From Luteolibacter sp. LG18 (GTDB lineage Bacteria; Verrucomicrobiota; Verrucomicrobiia; Verrucomicrobiales; Akkermansiaceae): a stretch of 64,000 nt of DNA. Location: contig NZ_AP024600.1 of the NCBI RefSeq assembly GCF_036322585.1, positions 4,898,001-4,962,000 on the forward strand, in the 5' to 3' direction. The notes under the pieces are model-generated. The model worked only from the letters and a program-made list of their open reading frames with translations. It was not told where the DNA came from and did no database searches. Positions 1-8,617 of this stretch are shown here, piece by piece. Position 1 is the first letter of the stretch; every line of letters starts with the position of its first letter. A program made the position numbers and the translations under genes.

Positions 1-198
1 TATATGTCCAGCTTGATTTGGAGATTGAAAGGAAGGGCATCCAAAAAGATTTCGGCTGCTAGAATCAATCGTAACCATTTGATTTTCATTTTAAATCCAA
101 AACCCAACCGGGATACCGCCTCGACAAAATGCATCTTTCCGGTACTTTTTTCTTGAGCCCACCCGCTTAATCCACCACTAGTCCATCCAGATTTCCGA
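1..198 (+). promoter_or_regulatory. upstream region of the Rrf2 regulator gene
   Basis: This is an AT-richer leader without a recognisable gene. A 13-base direct repeat (aatgcatctttcc) occurs at 128-140 and again at 198-210, where it spans the start of the Rrf2 gene. The upstream copy begins a 13-codon reading frame (129-170) starting M-H-L-S like the regulator itself and ending in TAA. No confident promoter or operator could be assigned. An Rrf2 operator would be expected here by analogy with autoregulated family members, but that is inference. Confidence 0.3.
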
Positions 199-792
199 AT
201 GCATCTTTCCAAGAAAGCAGAGTACGCCCTACGTGCCACCATCCACCTGGGTATTGCCGCCGAACTTGGCCTGTCCACCGTCGCGGGAGCTGATCTCGCG
301 GAGGCAAACCGGCTCCCGCTCAAATTCGTCGAACGTATCCTCCAGGAACTCCGGGAGGCTGGCATCGTCGAAACCCGCCGCGGGAAGTTCGGGGGATATG
401 CCCTCGCGAAATCGCCGGACTCGATCCGCATCGGGGACCTGGTCCGTCTCATGGACGGCCGCCTGGCTCCGATCTGCTGCGCCAGCGAAAACGCCTACCA
501 GCGCTGCTCGTGTCCGGACGAGGCCCACTGCGGCCTCCGCATGCTGATGATCGATGTCCGCAACGCCATCGCCAACATCCTCGACCGATACACCATCGCC
601 CAGGTCGTCGAAGTCACTCTGCGCAAGATGCGCCGTGACGGAGTCGAACCACCCTTCGCCGCCCAGCTCGGAAGCCAAGCCGGGAAACCCGCCGCCAACA
701 AGCGCCGCGCGGATCCCGAGGATGGCTTCCTGGCGGGTCTCTCACAACTCGCCCTCCAAGCCTCAGCTCCTGATGAACCCGAAGACCACTGA
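199..792 (+). CDS. Rrf2 family transcriptional regulator, probable sulfur-metabolism regulator
   Basis: The 197-residue protein opens with the family signature (MHLSKKAEYALRA) and carries the Rrf2 winged helix-turn-helix over about residues 1-85, including the R-G-x-x-G-G-Y wing at 61-67. Cysteines cluster at 93, 94, 103, 105 and 111, the region where IscR-type members bind an Fe-S cluster. The spacing is not that of IscR, so cluster binding is only possible. A basic, Pro/Ala-rich tail of about 40 residues exceeds the usual 140-160-residue length. It overlaps the yezD-like gene by 20 bases and precedes a sulfate uptake operon, which suggests control of sulfate acquisition, as CymR-type Rrf2 proteins do for cysteine metabolism. 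Confidence 0.88.
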   Translation: MHLSKKAEYALRATIHLGIAAELGLSTVAGADLAEANRLPLKFVERILQELREAGIVETRRGKFGGYALAKSPDSIRIGDLVRLMDGRLAPICCASENAYQRCSCPDEAHCGLRMLMIDVRNAIANILDRYTIAQVVEVTLRKMRRDGVEPPFAAQLGSQAGKPAANKRRADPEDGFLAGLSQLALQASAPDEPEDH

Positions 793-973
793 CCGCATCG
801 TCCCCATCAACGGATCCAACTCCGATTGGTTGGAGGTGGTGCGCACCAAAGTGGAAGCGCTCCGCTTCGGCTCCGTCCAGATCATCGTCCACGATGGACG
901 CGTGACCCAGATCGAAGCCCTCGAGAAGACGCGCTTCAATTCCCCAAGGGAAGAAAACGGCCAGTCGATCTGA
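773..973 (+). CDS. yezD: YezD family small protein (DUF2292)
   Basis: This is a 66-residue protein whose core (residues 20-55, L-R-F-G-S-V-Q-I-I-V-H-D-G-R-V-T-Q-I-E) matches the compact DUF2292/YezD pattern: a helix, then a beta-hairpin around H-D-G-R-V, then a basic K-T-R-F tail. The family is small, often encoded next to sulfate assimilation genes, and its biochemical role is not established. The ATG at 773 lies inside the 3' end of the Rrf2 gene in another frame, so translation is probably coupled to that gene. Its position ahead of a sulfate transporter agrees with a function in sulfur assimilation. Confidence 0.72.
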   Translation: MNPKTTDRIVPINGSNSDWLEVVRTKVEALRFGSVQIIVHDGRVTQIEALEKTRFNSPREENGQSI

Positions 974-1161
974 CCCGGCCCGGTCCCCCTAGGACCACCC
1001 TCGCTCGCAAGAGACCGACCGGAACACCGGAGGAATCGGAGAGCGGTACGATATCCGCCGTAGCACGGCGCCCGTCCGCCTTTCCGATTCTCCGTCTTCC
1101 GGTCTCTTTTTGCCCAAAAACAACCCTCGGAGCCCATCCGGCACGAGTTTCGCACCACCCG

Positions 1162-1178
1162 GTTCCCCGAAAGGGAAC
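1162..1178 (+). promoter_or_regulatory. short hairpin just upstream of the porin start codon
   Basis: Six-base arms (gttccc / gggaac) enclose a five-base CGAAA loop, ending 11 bases before the ATG at 1190. No Shine-Dalgarno sequence is obvious between the hairpin and the start. It could influence translation initiation of the porin gene. No known sulfur riboswitch is recognisable in the 216 bases between the yezD-like gene and this gene. Confidence 0.3.
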
Positions 1179-1189
1179 AATTCTCCACC

Positions 1190-2626
1190 ATGAAGACCCC
1201 TGATCGACACGCCGCACCCCGGCGCTCCATCGAGGCCCGCGGCACCAGCCGCCAGCCGTCCCGCCTGACCATCACCACCCTGCGGATCCCGCGTCACCTG
1301 GCCTCCGCGGCCATGTTGACCGCGCTCGCCGGTGTCGCCCATGCCGGCACCGCCCCCGCTCCCCAGGCCGGACCATCCGATTGTCTTCTCAACGATTTCA
1401 AATTCGACGCCGAAATCCGCGTCCGCGACGAATGGACGGACAACGTTCGCGACTTCAACGACAACGTGAATGCCGCCGATGACGACGGTTGGCTCATCAC
1501 GCGCACCCGCCTCGGCCTCGCCTACCAGCCGGTCGAGTGGCTGAAGCTGTATGCCCAGGGCCAGGACTCCCGCGAGTTCTTTTCCGGTCGTCCTCATGAC
1601 ACGCTGAACGGCGCGAACGGCGACGACACCTTCGACCTCCGCCAGGGATACATCTCCATCGGCGACCCGAAGGACTGGCCCGTCACCTTCACGCTCGGCC
1701 GCCAGCCGCTCGACTTCGGATCGCGCCGCGTCCTCGCCGACAGTAACTGGAGCAACTACGGCCGCACCTTCGATGCCGCCCGCGCCACCTGGAAGGTGAA
1801 CAAGGACTGGCAGATCGATGCCTTCGCCGGCAATGTCGTCACGATCGAGGAAGACCGCTTCAACGATTCCGACCACAACGCCGACCTCATCGGCATCTAC
1901 GCCTCCGGCAAGATCTGCCACGGCCAGACGCTCGATTTCTACGCCGTCCACCTCGACAGCGAGCACAGCACCGTGGCCTCCGTGAAGGGGGACTTCTGGA
2001 CGCTCGGCTCGCGCTTGTTCCGGAAGGCGGCGAAGGACTCGCCCTGGGACTGGGAACTCGAGGCCGTCGTCCAGACCGGCGACGTTCTCTCCGGTGCCAA
2101 GGAGCTCGATCTCCTTGCCTTCGGCGGTCAGGCCACGCTCGGCTACACGTTCCAGCATGCCACCTGGAGCCCGCGTGTCAGCGTGAACTACAGCTACGCC
2201 AGCGGCGACGACGACCGCACCGATGGCGACCAGCACCGTTTCCTGCCGGTCTATCCGTCCACGCACAACATGAACGGCCTGCTCGACTCCGTCGGCTGGG
2301 CGAACATCCACGATCCCTACCTCGAACTCACCGTCACTCCGGCGAAGGAGTGGAAGGTCGGCCTCCAGGCCCACGCCTTCTTCCGCGCCGAAACCGGCGA
2401 CTTCGTCTACCGCGCCAACGGCTCCTCCACGCTCCGCACTCCCGCGGGCTACAATGGCGACCGTTTCATCGGCACCGAAGTCGACCTCTACGTCCAAACC
2501 AATCTGACCAAGGAACTCGAACTCCTGGCCGGCACCGGCGCCCTGTTCGCGGGTGACTACCTCGAGAGCTCCGGCACCTCCGACACGGCGAAGACCGCCT
2601 ACGTCCAACTCACCTACAAATACTGA
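1190..2626 (+). CDS. outer-membrane beta-barrel protein (alginate-export/porin-like) of the sulfate operon
   Basis: The 478-residue product has an extended basic N-terminus, a hydrophobic signal segment (about residues 31-53, ending A-H-A) and then a long run of alternating amphipathic strands rich in aromatic residues, ending in a terminal Y-K-Y typical of barrel proteins. The R-T-R-L-G-L and T-L-G-R-Q-P-L strands resemble the Alginate_exp/DUF1302-type porins. Placement between the sulfur regulators and the sulfate-binding protein, eight bases upstream of the latter, suggests an outer-membrane channel for sulfate or organosulfur compounds. The substrate is inference. The ATG at 1190 is the first start, and a later ATG (1313) would cut the signal sequence short. 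Confidence 0.7.
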   Translation: MKTPDRHAAPRRSIEARGTSRQPSRLTITTLRIPRHLASAAMLTALAGVAHAGTAPAPQAGPSDCLLNDFKFDAEIRVRDEWTDNVRDFNDNVNAADDDGWLITRTRLGLAYQPVEWLKLYAQGQDSREFFSGRPHDTLNGANGDDTFDLRQGYISIGDPKDWPVTFTLGRQPLDFGSRRVLADSNWSNYGRTFDAARATWKVNKDWQIDAFAGNVVTIEEDRFNDSDHNADLIGIYASGKICHGQTLDFYAVHLDSEHSTVASVKGDFWTLGSRLFRKAAKDSPWDWELEAVVQTGDVLSGAKELDLLAFGGQATLGYTFQHATWSPRVSVNYSYASGDDDRTDGDQHRFLPVYPSTHNMNGLLDSVGWANIHDPYLELTVTPAKEWKVGLQAHAFFRAETGDFVYRANGSSTLRTPAGYNGDRFIGTEVDLYVQTNLTKELELLAGTGALFAGDYLESSGTSDTAKTAYVQLTYKY

Positions 2627-2633
2627 CCCCCTC

Positions 2634-3659
2634 ATGAAACCGCTCCGCATCCCTGCCCTGCTCGCCCTCGCCGCCGCGACCCTGCTGTCGTCCGCGTGCA
2701 AGAAGAGCCACGACACCGCCGCCTCCGGCGGTGCCGTCTCCCTACTGAACGTCTCCTACGACCCAACCCGCGAGCTCTACGTGGAGTTCAACAACGCCTT
2801 CGCCAAGCACTGGAAAGAGAAGACCGGCGCCGATGTGAAGATCGAGCAATCCCACGGTGGCTCCGGCAAGCAGGCCCGCTCCGTCATCGACGGTCTCTCC
2901 GCCGACGTCGTCACACTCGCCCTCGCCGGTGACATCGACGCCATCGCGAAGTCCGGTGCCCTTCCCGCCGATTGGGAAGCCAAACTCCCCGAGCACAGCG
3001 CCCCCTACACCTCGACCATCGTCTTCGTCGTCCGCAAGGGCAACCCGAAGGGGATCAAGAACTGGGACGACCTCGTGAAGTCCGGCATCGGCGTGATCAC
3101 CCCGAACCCTAAGACCTCTGGCGGTGCCCGCTGGAACTACCTGGCCGCCTGGGCCTGGGCGAACAAGGAGTTCGGCGGCGACGAGGCGAAGGTGAAGGAC
3201 TACATCACCAAGCTATTCAAGAACGTGCCGGTGCTGGACAGCGGTGCCCGTGGCTCCACCACCAGCTTCGCGCAGCGTGGCCTCGGCGACGTGCTCCTTT
3301 CCTGGGAAAACGAGATCGCCCTGCTGGAGAAGGAATTCCCCGGCCAGACCGAGGTCGTCTATCCGAGCCTGAGCATCCTTGCCGAGCCGCCGGTGGCCGT
3401 GGTGGAAAAGAACGCCACCAGCCACGGCACCACCGAGGTCGCCACGGAATACCTGAAGTACCTCTACACGGCTGAAGGCCAGGAGATCGCGGCGAAAAAC
3501 CGCTACCGCCCGCGTGATCCGAAGGTCGCCGCGAAATACGCGAAGGACTTCCCCACCCTTACCCTGGTGAACATCCGCGACGATTTCGGCGGCTGGGAAA
3601 AGGCCCAGAAGACCCATTTCGCCGATGGCGGCACGTTTGACCAGTTGACTGCCAAATAA
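2634..3659 (+). CDS. sbp: sulfate ABC transporter substrate-binding lipoprotein
   Basis: The 341-residue periplasmic binding protein has a lipobox (L-S-S-A-C, Cys22) rather than a plain cleaved signal peptide, so it is probably membrane-anchored. Diagnostic Sbp/CysP motifs are present: [11 protein letters not shown] near residue 45, H-G-G-S-G-K-Q near 80, [12 protein letters not shown] near 160 and G-A-R-G-S-T-T near 205, which form the oxyanion site in this family. The ATG at 2634 is chosen because it starts the signal sequence directly. It delivers sulfate or thiosulfate to CysTWA encoded downstream and follows the porin gene by seven bases. Confidence 0.93.
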   Translation: MKPLRIPALLALAAATLLSSACKKSHDTAASGGAVSLLNVSYDPTRELYVEFNNAFAKHWKEKTGADVKIEQSHGGSGKQARSVIDGLSADVVTLALAGDIDAIAKSGALPADWEAKLPEHSAPYTSTIVFVVRKGNPKGIKNWDDLVKSGIGVITPNPKTSGGARWNYLAAWAWANKEFGGDEAKVKDYITKLFKNVPVLDSGARGSTTSFAQRGLGDVLLSWENEIALLEKEFPGQTEVVYPSLSILAEPPVAVVEKNATSHGTTEVATEYLKYLYTAEGQEIAAKNRYRPRDPKVAAKYAKDFPTLTLVNIRDDFGGWEKAQKTHFADGGTFDQLTAK

Positions 3660-3680
3660 GTCATCATTGCCGCTTTGCCG

Positions 3681-3717
3681 CGCATGCCCGGTTGGACATA
3701 GTCCGCCCGGGCATGCG
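3681..3717 (+). terminator. nested hairpin between sbp and cysT (partial terminator or mRNA stabiliser)
   Basis: A perfect 11-base inverted repeat (cgcatgcccgg at 3681-3691, ccgggcatgcg at 3707-3717) encloses a second stem (ggac-ata-gtcc, 3694-3704). No T-run follows, so it is not a classical intrinsic terminator. Such structures between a binding-protein gene and its permease genes commonly protect the upstream mRNA or limit downstream expression. That role is inferred here. Confidence 0.6.
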
Positions 3718-3770
3718 TCGTGCTCCGCCCGACACTTCCGATCCCGCATTCCGACCACCACCACCACGCA

Positions 3771-4655
3771 ATGTCGCGTCGCCGCATCATCCCGGGCTTT
3801 GGCCTCTCGCTCGGCTATACCATCACCTACCTGAGCGTGATCATCCTGATCCCGCTGGCCGCCCTGTTCCTGAAGGCGAGCCAGATGGACATGGCGGATG
3901 CCATCAAACTGCTGAAATCCCCGGCCATCGTGGCCGCCGCGAAGCTCAGCTTCGGAGCCTCCGCCCTGGCCGCGGTGTTCAGCTCCGTCCTCGGGCTGCT
4001 GGTCGCCTGGGTGCTGGTCCGCTACCGCTTTCCCGGCCGCAAGTTGTTCGACGCGATGGTGGACCTGCCCTTCGCCCTCCCCACCGCGGTGGCCGGCATC
4101 ACCCTGACCCAGATCTATTCCAACAAGGGCTGGGTCGGCCAATATCTCGCCAACGGTGCCAAATGGTTGAAGGAAAACCATCATCCCGGCGGCTGGCTCG
4201 GCGAGTGGGTCGACACCGTGGCGCAGCGCGGTGCAGCCTACAGCTCGATCGGCGTCTTCATCGCCCTGTTCTTCATCGGTCTGCCCTTCGTGGTCCGCAC
4301 CGTGCAGCCCGTGATGGAAGACCTTTCCCGCGATACCGAGGAAGCCGCCGCCACGCTCGGAGCCGGACGTTGGACCGTCTTCTGGCGCGTCATCTTCCCC
4401 TCGATCCTGCCGGCCCTCATCACCGGCTTCACGCTCGCCTTCGCGCGCGCCGTCGGGGAATACGGTTCGGTCATTTTCATCTCGGGCAACCTGCCGCTGA
4501 AAACGGAAATCCTGCCCTCGCTGATCATCTCGCAGCTCGAGCAGTTCAAATATGAATCCGCCGCCGTGATCGCTGCCGCGATGCTGCTCGTCTCCTTCGC
4601 GCTCCTCTTCATCATCAATCTCCTCCAGCGCCGTCTCAACTGGCGCACCCGCTGA
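3771..4655 (+). CDS. cysT: sulfate ABC transporter permease CysT
   Basis: The 294-residue inner-membrane protein has about six hydrophobic segments and the BPD_transp_1 fold. The EAA loop that contacts the ATPase is clear (E-E-A-A-A-T-L-G-A-G-R-W-T-V-F-W-R-V, around residues 190-210), followed by the P-S-I-L-P-A-L turn. The L-V-R-Y-R-F-P-G-R and D-L-P-F-A-L-P-T-A-V-A-G segments are characteristic of CysT/CysU. The ATG at 3771 is preferred over upstream in-frame starts because the upstream stretch is a His-rich, non-membrane sequence. cysW follows two bases after the stop. Confidence 0.93.
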   Translation: MSRRRIIPGFGLSLGYTITYLSVIILIPLAALFLKASQMDMADAIKLLKSPAIVAAAKLSFGASALAAVFSSVLGLLVAWVLVRYRFPGRKLFDAMVDLPFALPTAVAGITLTQIYSNKGWVGQYLANGAKWLKENHHPGGWLGEWVDTVAQRGAAYSSIGVFIALFFIGLPFVVRTVQPVMEDLSRDTEEAAATLGAGRWTVFWRVIFPSILPALITGFTLAFARAVGEYGSVIFISGNLPLKTEILPSLIISQLEQFKYESAAVIAAAMLLVSFALLFIINLLQRRLNWRTR

Positions 4656-4657
4656 TC

Positions 4658-5500
4658 ATGCCCGCCCACAAAAACGTCACGACCGAATCCCTCGGAGTGA
4701 AAATCGTGCTGATCGGCGCGGCTTGCTCCGTGCTGGTCTTCTTCCTGTTGATGCCGTTGGCCGCGGTGTTCCTCGAGGCATTCCGCAAGGGAGCCGAGGT
4801 CTTCGCCAAGGCGCTCGTCGAGCCCGCGGCGATGTCCGCCATCAAGCTCACGCTCATCACCGCCGCCGTCACCGTCCCCTTCAACGCCCTGTTTGGCGTC
4901 GCCGCCGCCTGGCTGGTGACGAAGTTCCGCTTCCCCGGTCGTTCGCTGCTCCTCTCGCTCATCGACCTGCCATTCGCCGTGTCCCCGGTCATCGCCGGTC
5001 TGGTGTGGATGCTGATCTTCGGCTCGAAGGGCTGGTTCGGCCCGTGGCTGGACAAGCACGATCTCCAGATCGTGTTCGATACCCCCGGCATCATCATCGC
5101 CACCATCTTCGTCACCTTCCCCTTCGTCGCCCGCGAGCTCATCCCGCTGATGGAAACGCAGGGCACGGACGAGGAGGAAGCCGCCGTCACCCTCGGCGCG
5201 CACGGTTGGCAAATCTTCCGCCGCGTGACCCTGCCGAACATCAAGTGGGGCCTGCTCTACGGCGTGCTGCTCTGCAACGCCCGCGCCATGGGCGAGTTCG
5301 GCGCCGTCTCGGTCGTCTCCGGCCACATCCGCGGCAAGACCAACACCCTGCCGTTGCAGGTCGAGGTGCTCTACAACGAGTACCAGTCCAGCGCCGCCTT
5401 CGCCTGCGCCTCGCTCCTCGCCCTGCTCGCCCTCGTCACCCTCATCGTGAAGGACGTCATCGAACGCTACGCCGGCCACGCCGGTTCCAAGGGCCACTGA
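4658..5500 (+). CDS. cysW: sulfate ABC transporter permease CysW
   Basis: This 280-residue inner-membrane permease pairs with CysT. It has about six hydrophobic segments, the K-F-R-F-P-G-R and D-L-P-F-A-V-S-P-V-I-A-G motifs typical of CysW, and the EAA loop (E-E-E-A-A-V-T-L-G-A-H-G-W-Q-I-F-R-R-V-T-L-P). The A-M-G-E-F-G-A-V-S-V-V-S-G-H-I-R-G segment is also a CysW hallmark. It starts two bases after cysT and is therefore co-translated with it. The 76-base gap to cysA contains a short direct repeat (tttagtgctt) of no known role. Confidence 0.94.
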   Translation: MPAHKNVTTESLGVKIVLIGAACSVLVFFLLMPLAAVFLEAFRKGAEVFAKALVEPAAMSAIKLTLITAAVTVPFNALFGVAAAWLVTKFRFPGRSLLLSLIDLPFAVSPVIAGLVWMLIFGSKGWFGPWLDKHDLQIVFDTPGIIIATIFVTFPFVARELIPLMETQGTDEEEAAVTLGAHGWQIFRRVTLPNIKWGLLYGVLLCNARAMGEFGAVSVVSGHIRGKTNTLPLQVEVLYNEYQSSAAFACASLLALLALVTLIVKDVIERYAGHAGSKGH

Positions 5501-5576
5501 AACTTCTCACCCACGCCACCAAGTCTCCAGCCTCTTCGTTTAGTGCTTTGGATTTAGTGCTTAGAATTTCTCTTCC

Positions 5577-6578
5577 ATGTCCATTTCCATCCGCTCCATC
5601 AACAAAACCTTCGGTGCCTACAAGGCCCTCGACAACGTGTCGCTCGAAGTGCCGAACGGTTCACTGACCGCTCTCCTCGGCCCGTCCGGCTCCGGCAAGA
5701 CGACGCTCCTGCGCATCGTCGCCGGCCTCGAGTTCGCCGATGAGAACAGCGGCGCGATCCACTTCCACGGTGAGGACGTCACCACCCTGCACGCGGGCAA
5801 GCGCGGCGTTGGCTTCGTGTTCCAGCACTACGCGCTGTTCCGCCACATGACCATCGCGGAGAACATCGCCTTCGGCCTCACCGTTCTTCCTTCCAAGCAG
5901 CGGCCGTCCTCGACCGAGATCAAGAAGCGCGTCAGCGAGCTGCTCTCGCTGGTCCAGCTCGAAGGCCTTGAAAACCGCCGCCCGGACCAGCTTTCCGGCG
6001 GCCAGCGCCAGCGCGTCGCCCTCGCCCGCGCCCTCGCCATCCGCCCGAAGGTGCTGCTGCTGGACGAACCCTTCGGCGCGCTCGATGCCAAGGTCCGCAA
6101 GGACCTCCGCCGCTGGCTCCGCAGCTTCCACGATGAGATCGGTCTCACCACCCTGTTCGTGACCCACGACCAGGAGGAAGCCCTCGAACTGGCCGACCAG
6201 GTGGTCGTCATGGCGAACTCCCGCATCGAGCAGGTCGGTGCGCCGCAGGAGATCTACGATCACCCGGAATCCCAGTTCGTCATCCGCTTCCTCGGCAACG
6301 TCAACGCCATCCGTGACTCCCGCGATCCGGACTCCCCGGTCTACGTGCGCCCACACGATGTCGGCGTCCTGTTCGCCGCCGAGGCCGACCCCGCCACCGA
6401 CCGTCTCGCGCGCGTCCATCACCTCTTCTCCGCCGGTCCGATCGCCCGCCTCAGCCTCCGTCTGGAAGACGGCCAGTTCGTCGATGCCGAGCTGTCTCGC
6501 CAGCAACTCGAGGAACTCGGCCTCGGCGTGGGCGACCCCGTCGCCGTCCGCATGCAGGGTGCCAGCCGTTTCGAGTAG
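5577..6578 (+). CDS. cysA: sulfate/thiosulfate import ATP-binding protein CysA
   Basis: The 333-residue ABC ATPase energises sulfate import. Walker A is G-P-S-G-S-G-K-T-T (35-43), the Q-loop is F-Q-H-Y-A-L-F near 82, the signature L-S-G-G-Q is at 139-143, Walker B V-L-L-L-D-E-P is at 159-165, and the H-loop histidine sits in [11 protein letters not shown]-terminal TOBE-like domain with Y-V-R-P-H-D follows, as in CysA and ModC proteins. Length is close to the usual 330-360. It is the last gene of the sulfate operon, with a nonamer inverted repeat just downstream. Confidence 0.94.
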   Translation: MSISIRSINKTFGAYKALDNVSLEVPNGSLTALLGPSGSGKTTLLRIVAGLEFADENSGAIHFHGEDVTTLHAGKRGVGFVFQHYALFRHMTIAENIAFGLTVLPSKQRPSSTEIKKRVSELLSLVQLEGLENRRPDQLSGGQRQRVALARALAIRPKVLLLDEPFGALDAKVRKDLRRWLRSFHDEIGLTTLFVTHDQEEALELADQVVVMANSRIEQVGAPQEIYDHPESQFVIRFLGNVNAIRDSRDPDSPVYVRPHDVGVLFAAEADPATDRLARVHHLFSAGPIARLSLRLEDGQFVDAELSRQQLEELGLGVGDPVAVRMQGASRFE

Positions 6579-6605
6579 GGCCCCGATCATTCGCACGCCT
6601 AGTTT

Positions 6606-6722
6606 GGACAGGATTTACAGAATTTGCAGAATTTACAGAACAGAGAAGAGAGTGGAGATGGATCGAATCCAAAGCCGCTCCTCTGAATCCTGTGAATTCT
6701 GCAAATTCTGTAAATCCTGTCC
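6606..6722. repeat. 117-bp inverted repeat built from AT-rich nonamers
   Basis: The 28-base arms at 6606-6633 and 6695-6722 are perfect reverse complements. Each arm is made of tandem nine-base units of the form acaggattt / acagaattt / gcagaattt, with one or two further degenerate units towards the centre. The AT-rich composition contrasts with the surrounding GC-rich genes. It lies 27 bases downstream of cysA and may act as a strong transcript end, but its nonamer periodicity suggests a dispersed repeat family. No flanking target-site duplication was recognised. Confidence 0.75.
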
Positions 6723-6834
6723 GAACAGGCTGATTTTTTAAGTGGAGCCGCCTCTCTCACGGATTTCGAAAAAGGAGATCTCCCCACCGCCCCGCTCTTG
6801 CAGCCCGGCTCATCCTACGGCATCCCTGAGCCAC

Positions 6835-7617
6835 ATGAGTGACGAAAGCGGCAACTTCGAGACCCCGGAGGAATTCACGAAAATCGAGTCGATCTACGTG
6901 CGCCATCGCAATGCCTTGATGGTTCGCGGCCAGTTCACCCCGGTCTACACCGACTACTACCTGCACCTGATGCAGCACGGGATCCGCCACAATGGCGATC
7001 TCGATTTGATGCTGAAGGACTTCATGGCCCTCATCACCCTCCACGCGGTCGCCCGCCCGTGGGCCGAGACCATCGCGTGGACCGTGAACCTCCGCGCGCC
7101 GCGCATCAATCTCTTCGCCACCGCCAGCTCGCTGCAGGAATCCGTGACCGGCCGCCTCTTCACCGAGGACGTCCGCGAGCCGGACCGCAACCTGTTCTAT
7201 TCCCAAGTCCTGGCCCCGAACCAACACGAGCCGCGCATCTCCACCCTGGAGGTGGATGGCAAGGATCCCGTGTACTGGGTGGAGCAGTACTACCGCCAGT
7301 CCGAGCAACGGCCCGGCAAGGCCTTCCGCCTCCCCGACGAGGAGTTCGTCCTGATGGTCGCCCAGCCGGATTGCGACATGGAGTGGTTCAACTCGCTCGA
7401 CGAGGCCACCGTGGCCGTCATCGAGACCGCGGAGGAAACCAAGCTGCTGGAAACCCGCCGCCTGCGTTTCCACTGCGGCTGCACGCTGGACAAGATCCTG
7501 CCGGTGCTGGGCAACTGGCGCGAGCGCCCCGAGGAACTGTTCGAAGGCGAGGACTCCATCACGATCCAGTGCCCGCGCTGCGCGGCCCGCTATGTCATCA
7601 CCCGTGACATGCTCTGA
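6835..7617 (+). CDS. hslO: Hsp33 family redox-regulated chaperone
   Basis: The 260-residue cytosolic protein ends in the Hsp33 zinc redox switch: C214-G-C216 and C246-P-R-C249, with the conserved lead-in R-F-H-C-G-C and the L-P-V-L segment between. In the family, oxidation of these four cysteines releases zinc and activates holdase function. The N-terminal part fits the Hsp33 fold loosely. The ATG at 6835 is chosen because upstream in-frame sequence is proline-rich and unlike the family. It lies 12 bases before the GpgS-like gene, grouping a stress chaperone with a putative compatible-solute cluster. Confidence 0.82.
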   Translation: MSDESGNFETPEEFTKIESIYVRHRNALMVRGQFTPVYTDYYLHLMQHGIRHNGDLDLMLKDFMALITLHAVARPWAETIAWTVNLRAPRINLFATASSLQESVTGRLFTEDVREPDRNLFYSQVLAPNQHEPRISTLEVDGKDPVYWVEQYYRQSEQRPGKAFRLPDEEFVLMVAQPDCDMEWFNSLDEATVAVIETAEETKLLETRRLRFHCGCTLDKILPVLGNWRERPEELFEGEDSITIQCPRCAARYVITRDML

Positions 7618-7629
7618 GAGCCGTTTGCC

Positions 7630-8550
7630 TTGAAGGTTTTCCATCATTCGCGTTTCGCCGATGTCACCCGGCTGGCCGCCCTCAAACGCGGCCAGCGGGT
7701 CTCCGTGTGTATCCCCACGCTGGACGAGGCGGACACCATCGGCCGGATCGTGACCACCGTCCGCCGCGAGTTGATGGAGCGCGTGCCGCTGGTCGATGAG
7801 CTGCTGGTGATCGATTCCGGTTCCACCGATGCCACCCGCGAGCTCGCCCGCGAAGCCGGTGCCACCATTCACCTCTCGGCCGACATCGCGCCGGAACAGG
7901 GTACATTCCGCGGCAAGGGCGAGAACCTCTGGAAGGCCCTCCACGTCGCCACCGGCGACATCATCTGCTTTGTCGATGGCGACATCTGCAACTTCCACGA
8001 GCGCTTCGTGACCGGCCTCGTCGGCCCGCTGTTGGAGGACGCCTCGCTCGACTACGTGAAGGCCTTCTACGAGCGCCCGCTAGCCCACCCACACGGCTTC
8101 CGCCCCACCGGTGGCGGCCGTGTCACCGAGATCCTCGTCCGCCCCCTGCTCTCGATGTTCTATCCGGCGCTGACCACCTTCCTCCAGCCGCTATCCGGAG
8201 AATACGCGGCCCGCCGCGAAACCTTCCGCGCCCTCCCCTTCCCCTGCGGCTACGGTGTCGAGCTGGCCCACCTCATCGACCTCTCCGCCACCATCGGGCT
8301 CGGCCGCATCGCCCAGACCGATCTCGACGAGCGCCATCACCGCAACCGAAGCGATGAAGATCTCGGCCGCACCGCCTTCGGCATCCTCCAGGTGCTGTTC
8401 CGCAGGCTGGAACGCGATGGCAAGCTCACTCTAACCGGTCCACTCCCGGAAATTCTCAAATCCTGGCAATTCGACGGCGAAACCCTCGCCGTGGAGTCCC
8501 TTTCCGTGCCGGAACCCGAGCGCCCAGCGCTCGAACCGCGCGTTTCCTGA
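7630..8550 (+). CDS. gpgS: glucosyl-3-phosphoglycerate synthase (GT81 family)
   Basis: The 306-residue cytosolic glycosyltransferase is predicted to transfer glucose from an NDP-sugar to 3-phosphoglycerate, the first step to glucosylglycerate. GT-A features are visible: V-C-I-P-T-L-D-E near 26-33, I-D-S-G-S-T-D at 61-67 and the metal-binding D-G-D at 116-118. Motifs specific to GpgS include F-H-H-S near the start, G-G-G-R-V-T-E and L-Q-P-L-S-G-E-Y-A. A TTG start at 7630 is the best available, since the F-H-H-S motif begins immediately after it. Confidence 0.85.
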   Translation: MKVFHHSRFADVTRLAALKRGQRVSVCIPTLDEADTIGRIVTTVRRELMERVPLVDELLVIDSGSTDATRELAREAGATIHLSADIAPEQGTFRGKGENLWKALHVATGDIICFVDGDICNFHERFVTGLVGPLLEDASLDYVKAFYERPLAHPHGFRPTGGGRVTEILVRPLLSMFYPALTTFLQPLSGEYAARRETFRALPFPCGYGVELAHLIDLSATIGLGRIAQTDLDERHHRNRSDEDLGRTAFGILQVLFRRLERDGKLTLTGPLPEILKSWQFDGETLAVESLSVPEPERPALEPRVS

Positions 8551-8617
8551 GATTCTTGTTCATACCTCGCGGTTTCCCTAGCGGAACCGCCGCGCATCGG
8601 CCAAAGTGCAGCGCCCG

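Noticed and set aside
974..1189. Sulfur-responsive riboswitch (SAM-type) ahead of the porin gene
   Set aside because: No conserved SAM riboswitch core or terminator-antiterminator pair could be recognised; only a six-base hairpin near the start.
989..2716. A 575-residue - strand frame opposite the porin gene
   Set aside because: Low-complexity Val/Gly/Glu sequence; the + strand gene has a signal sequence, barrel strands and a terminal aromatic residue.
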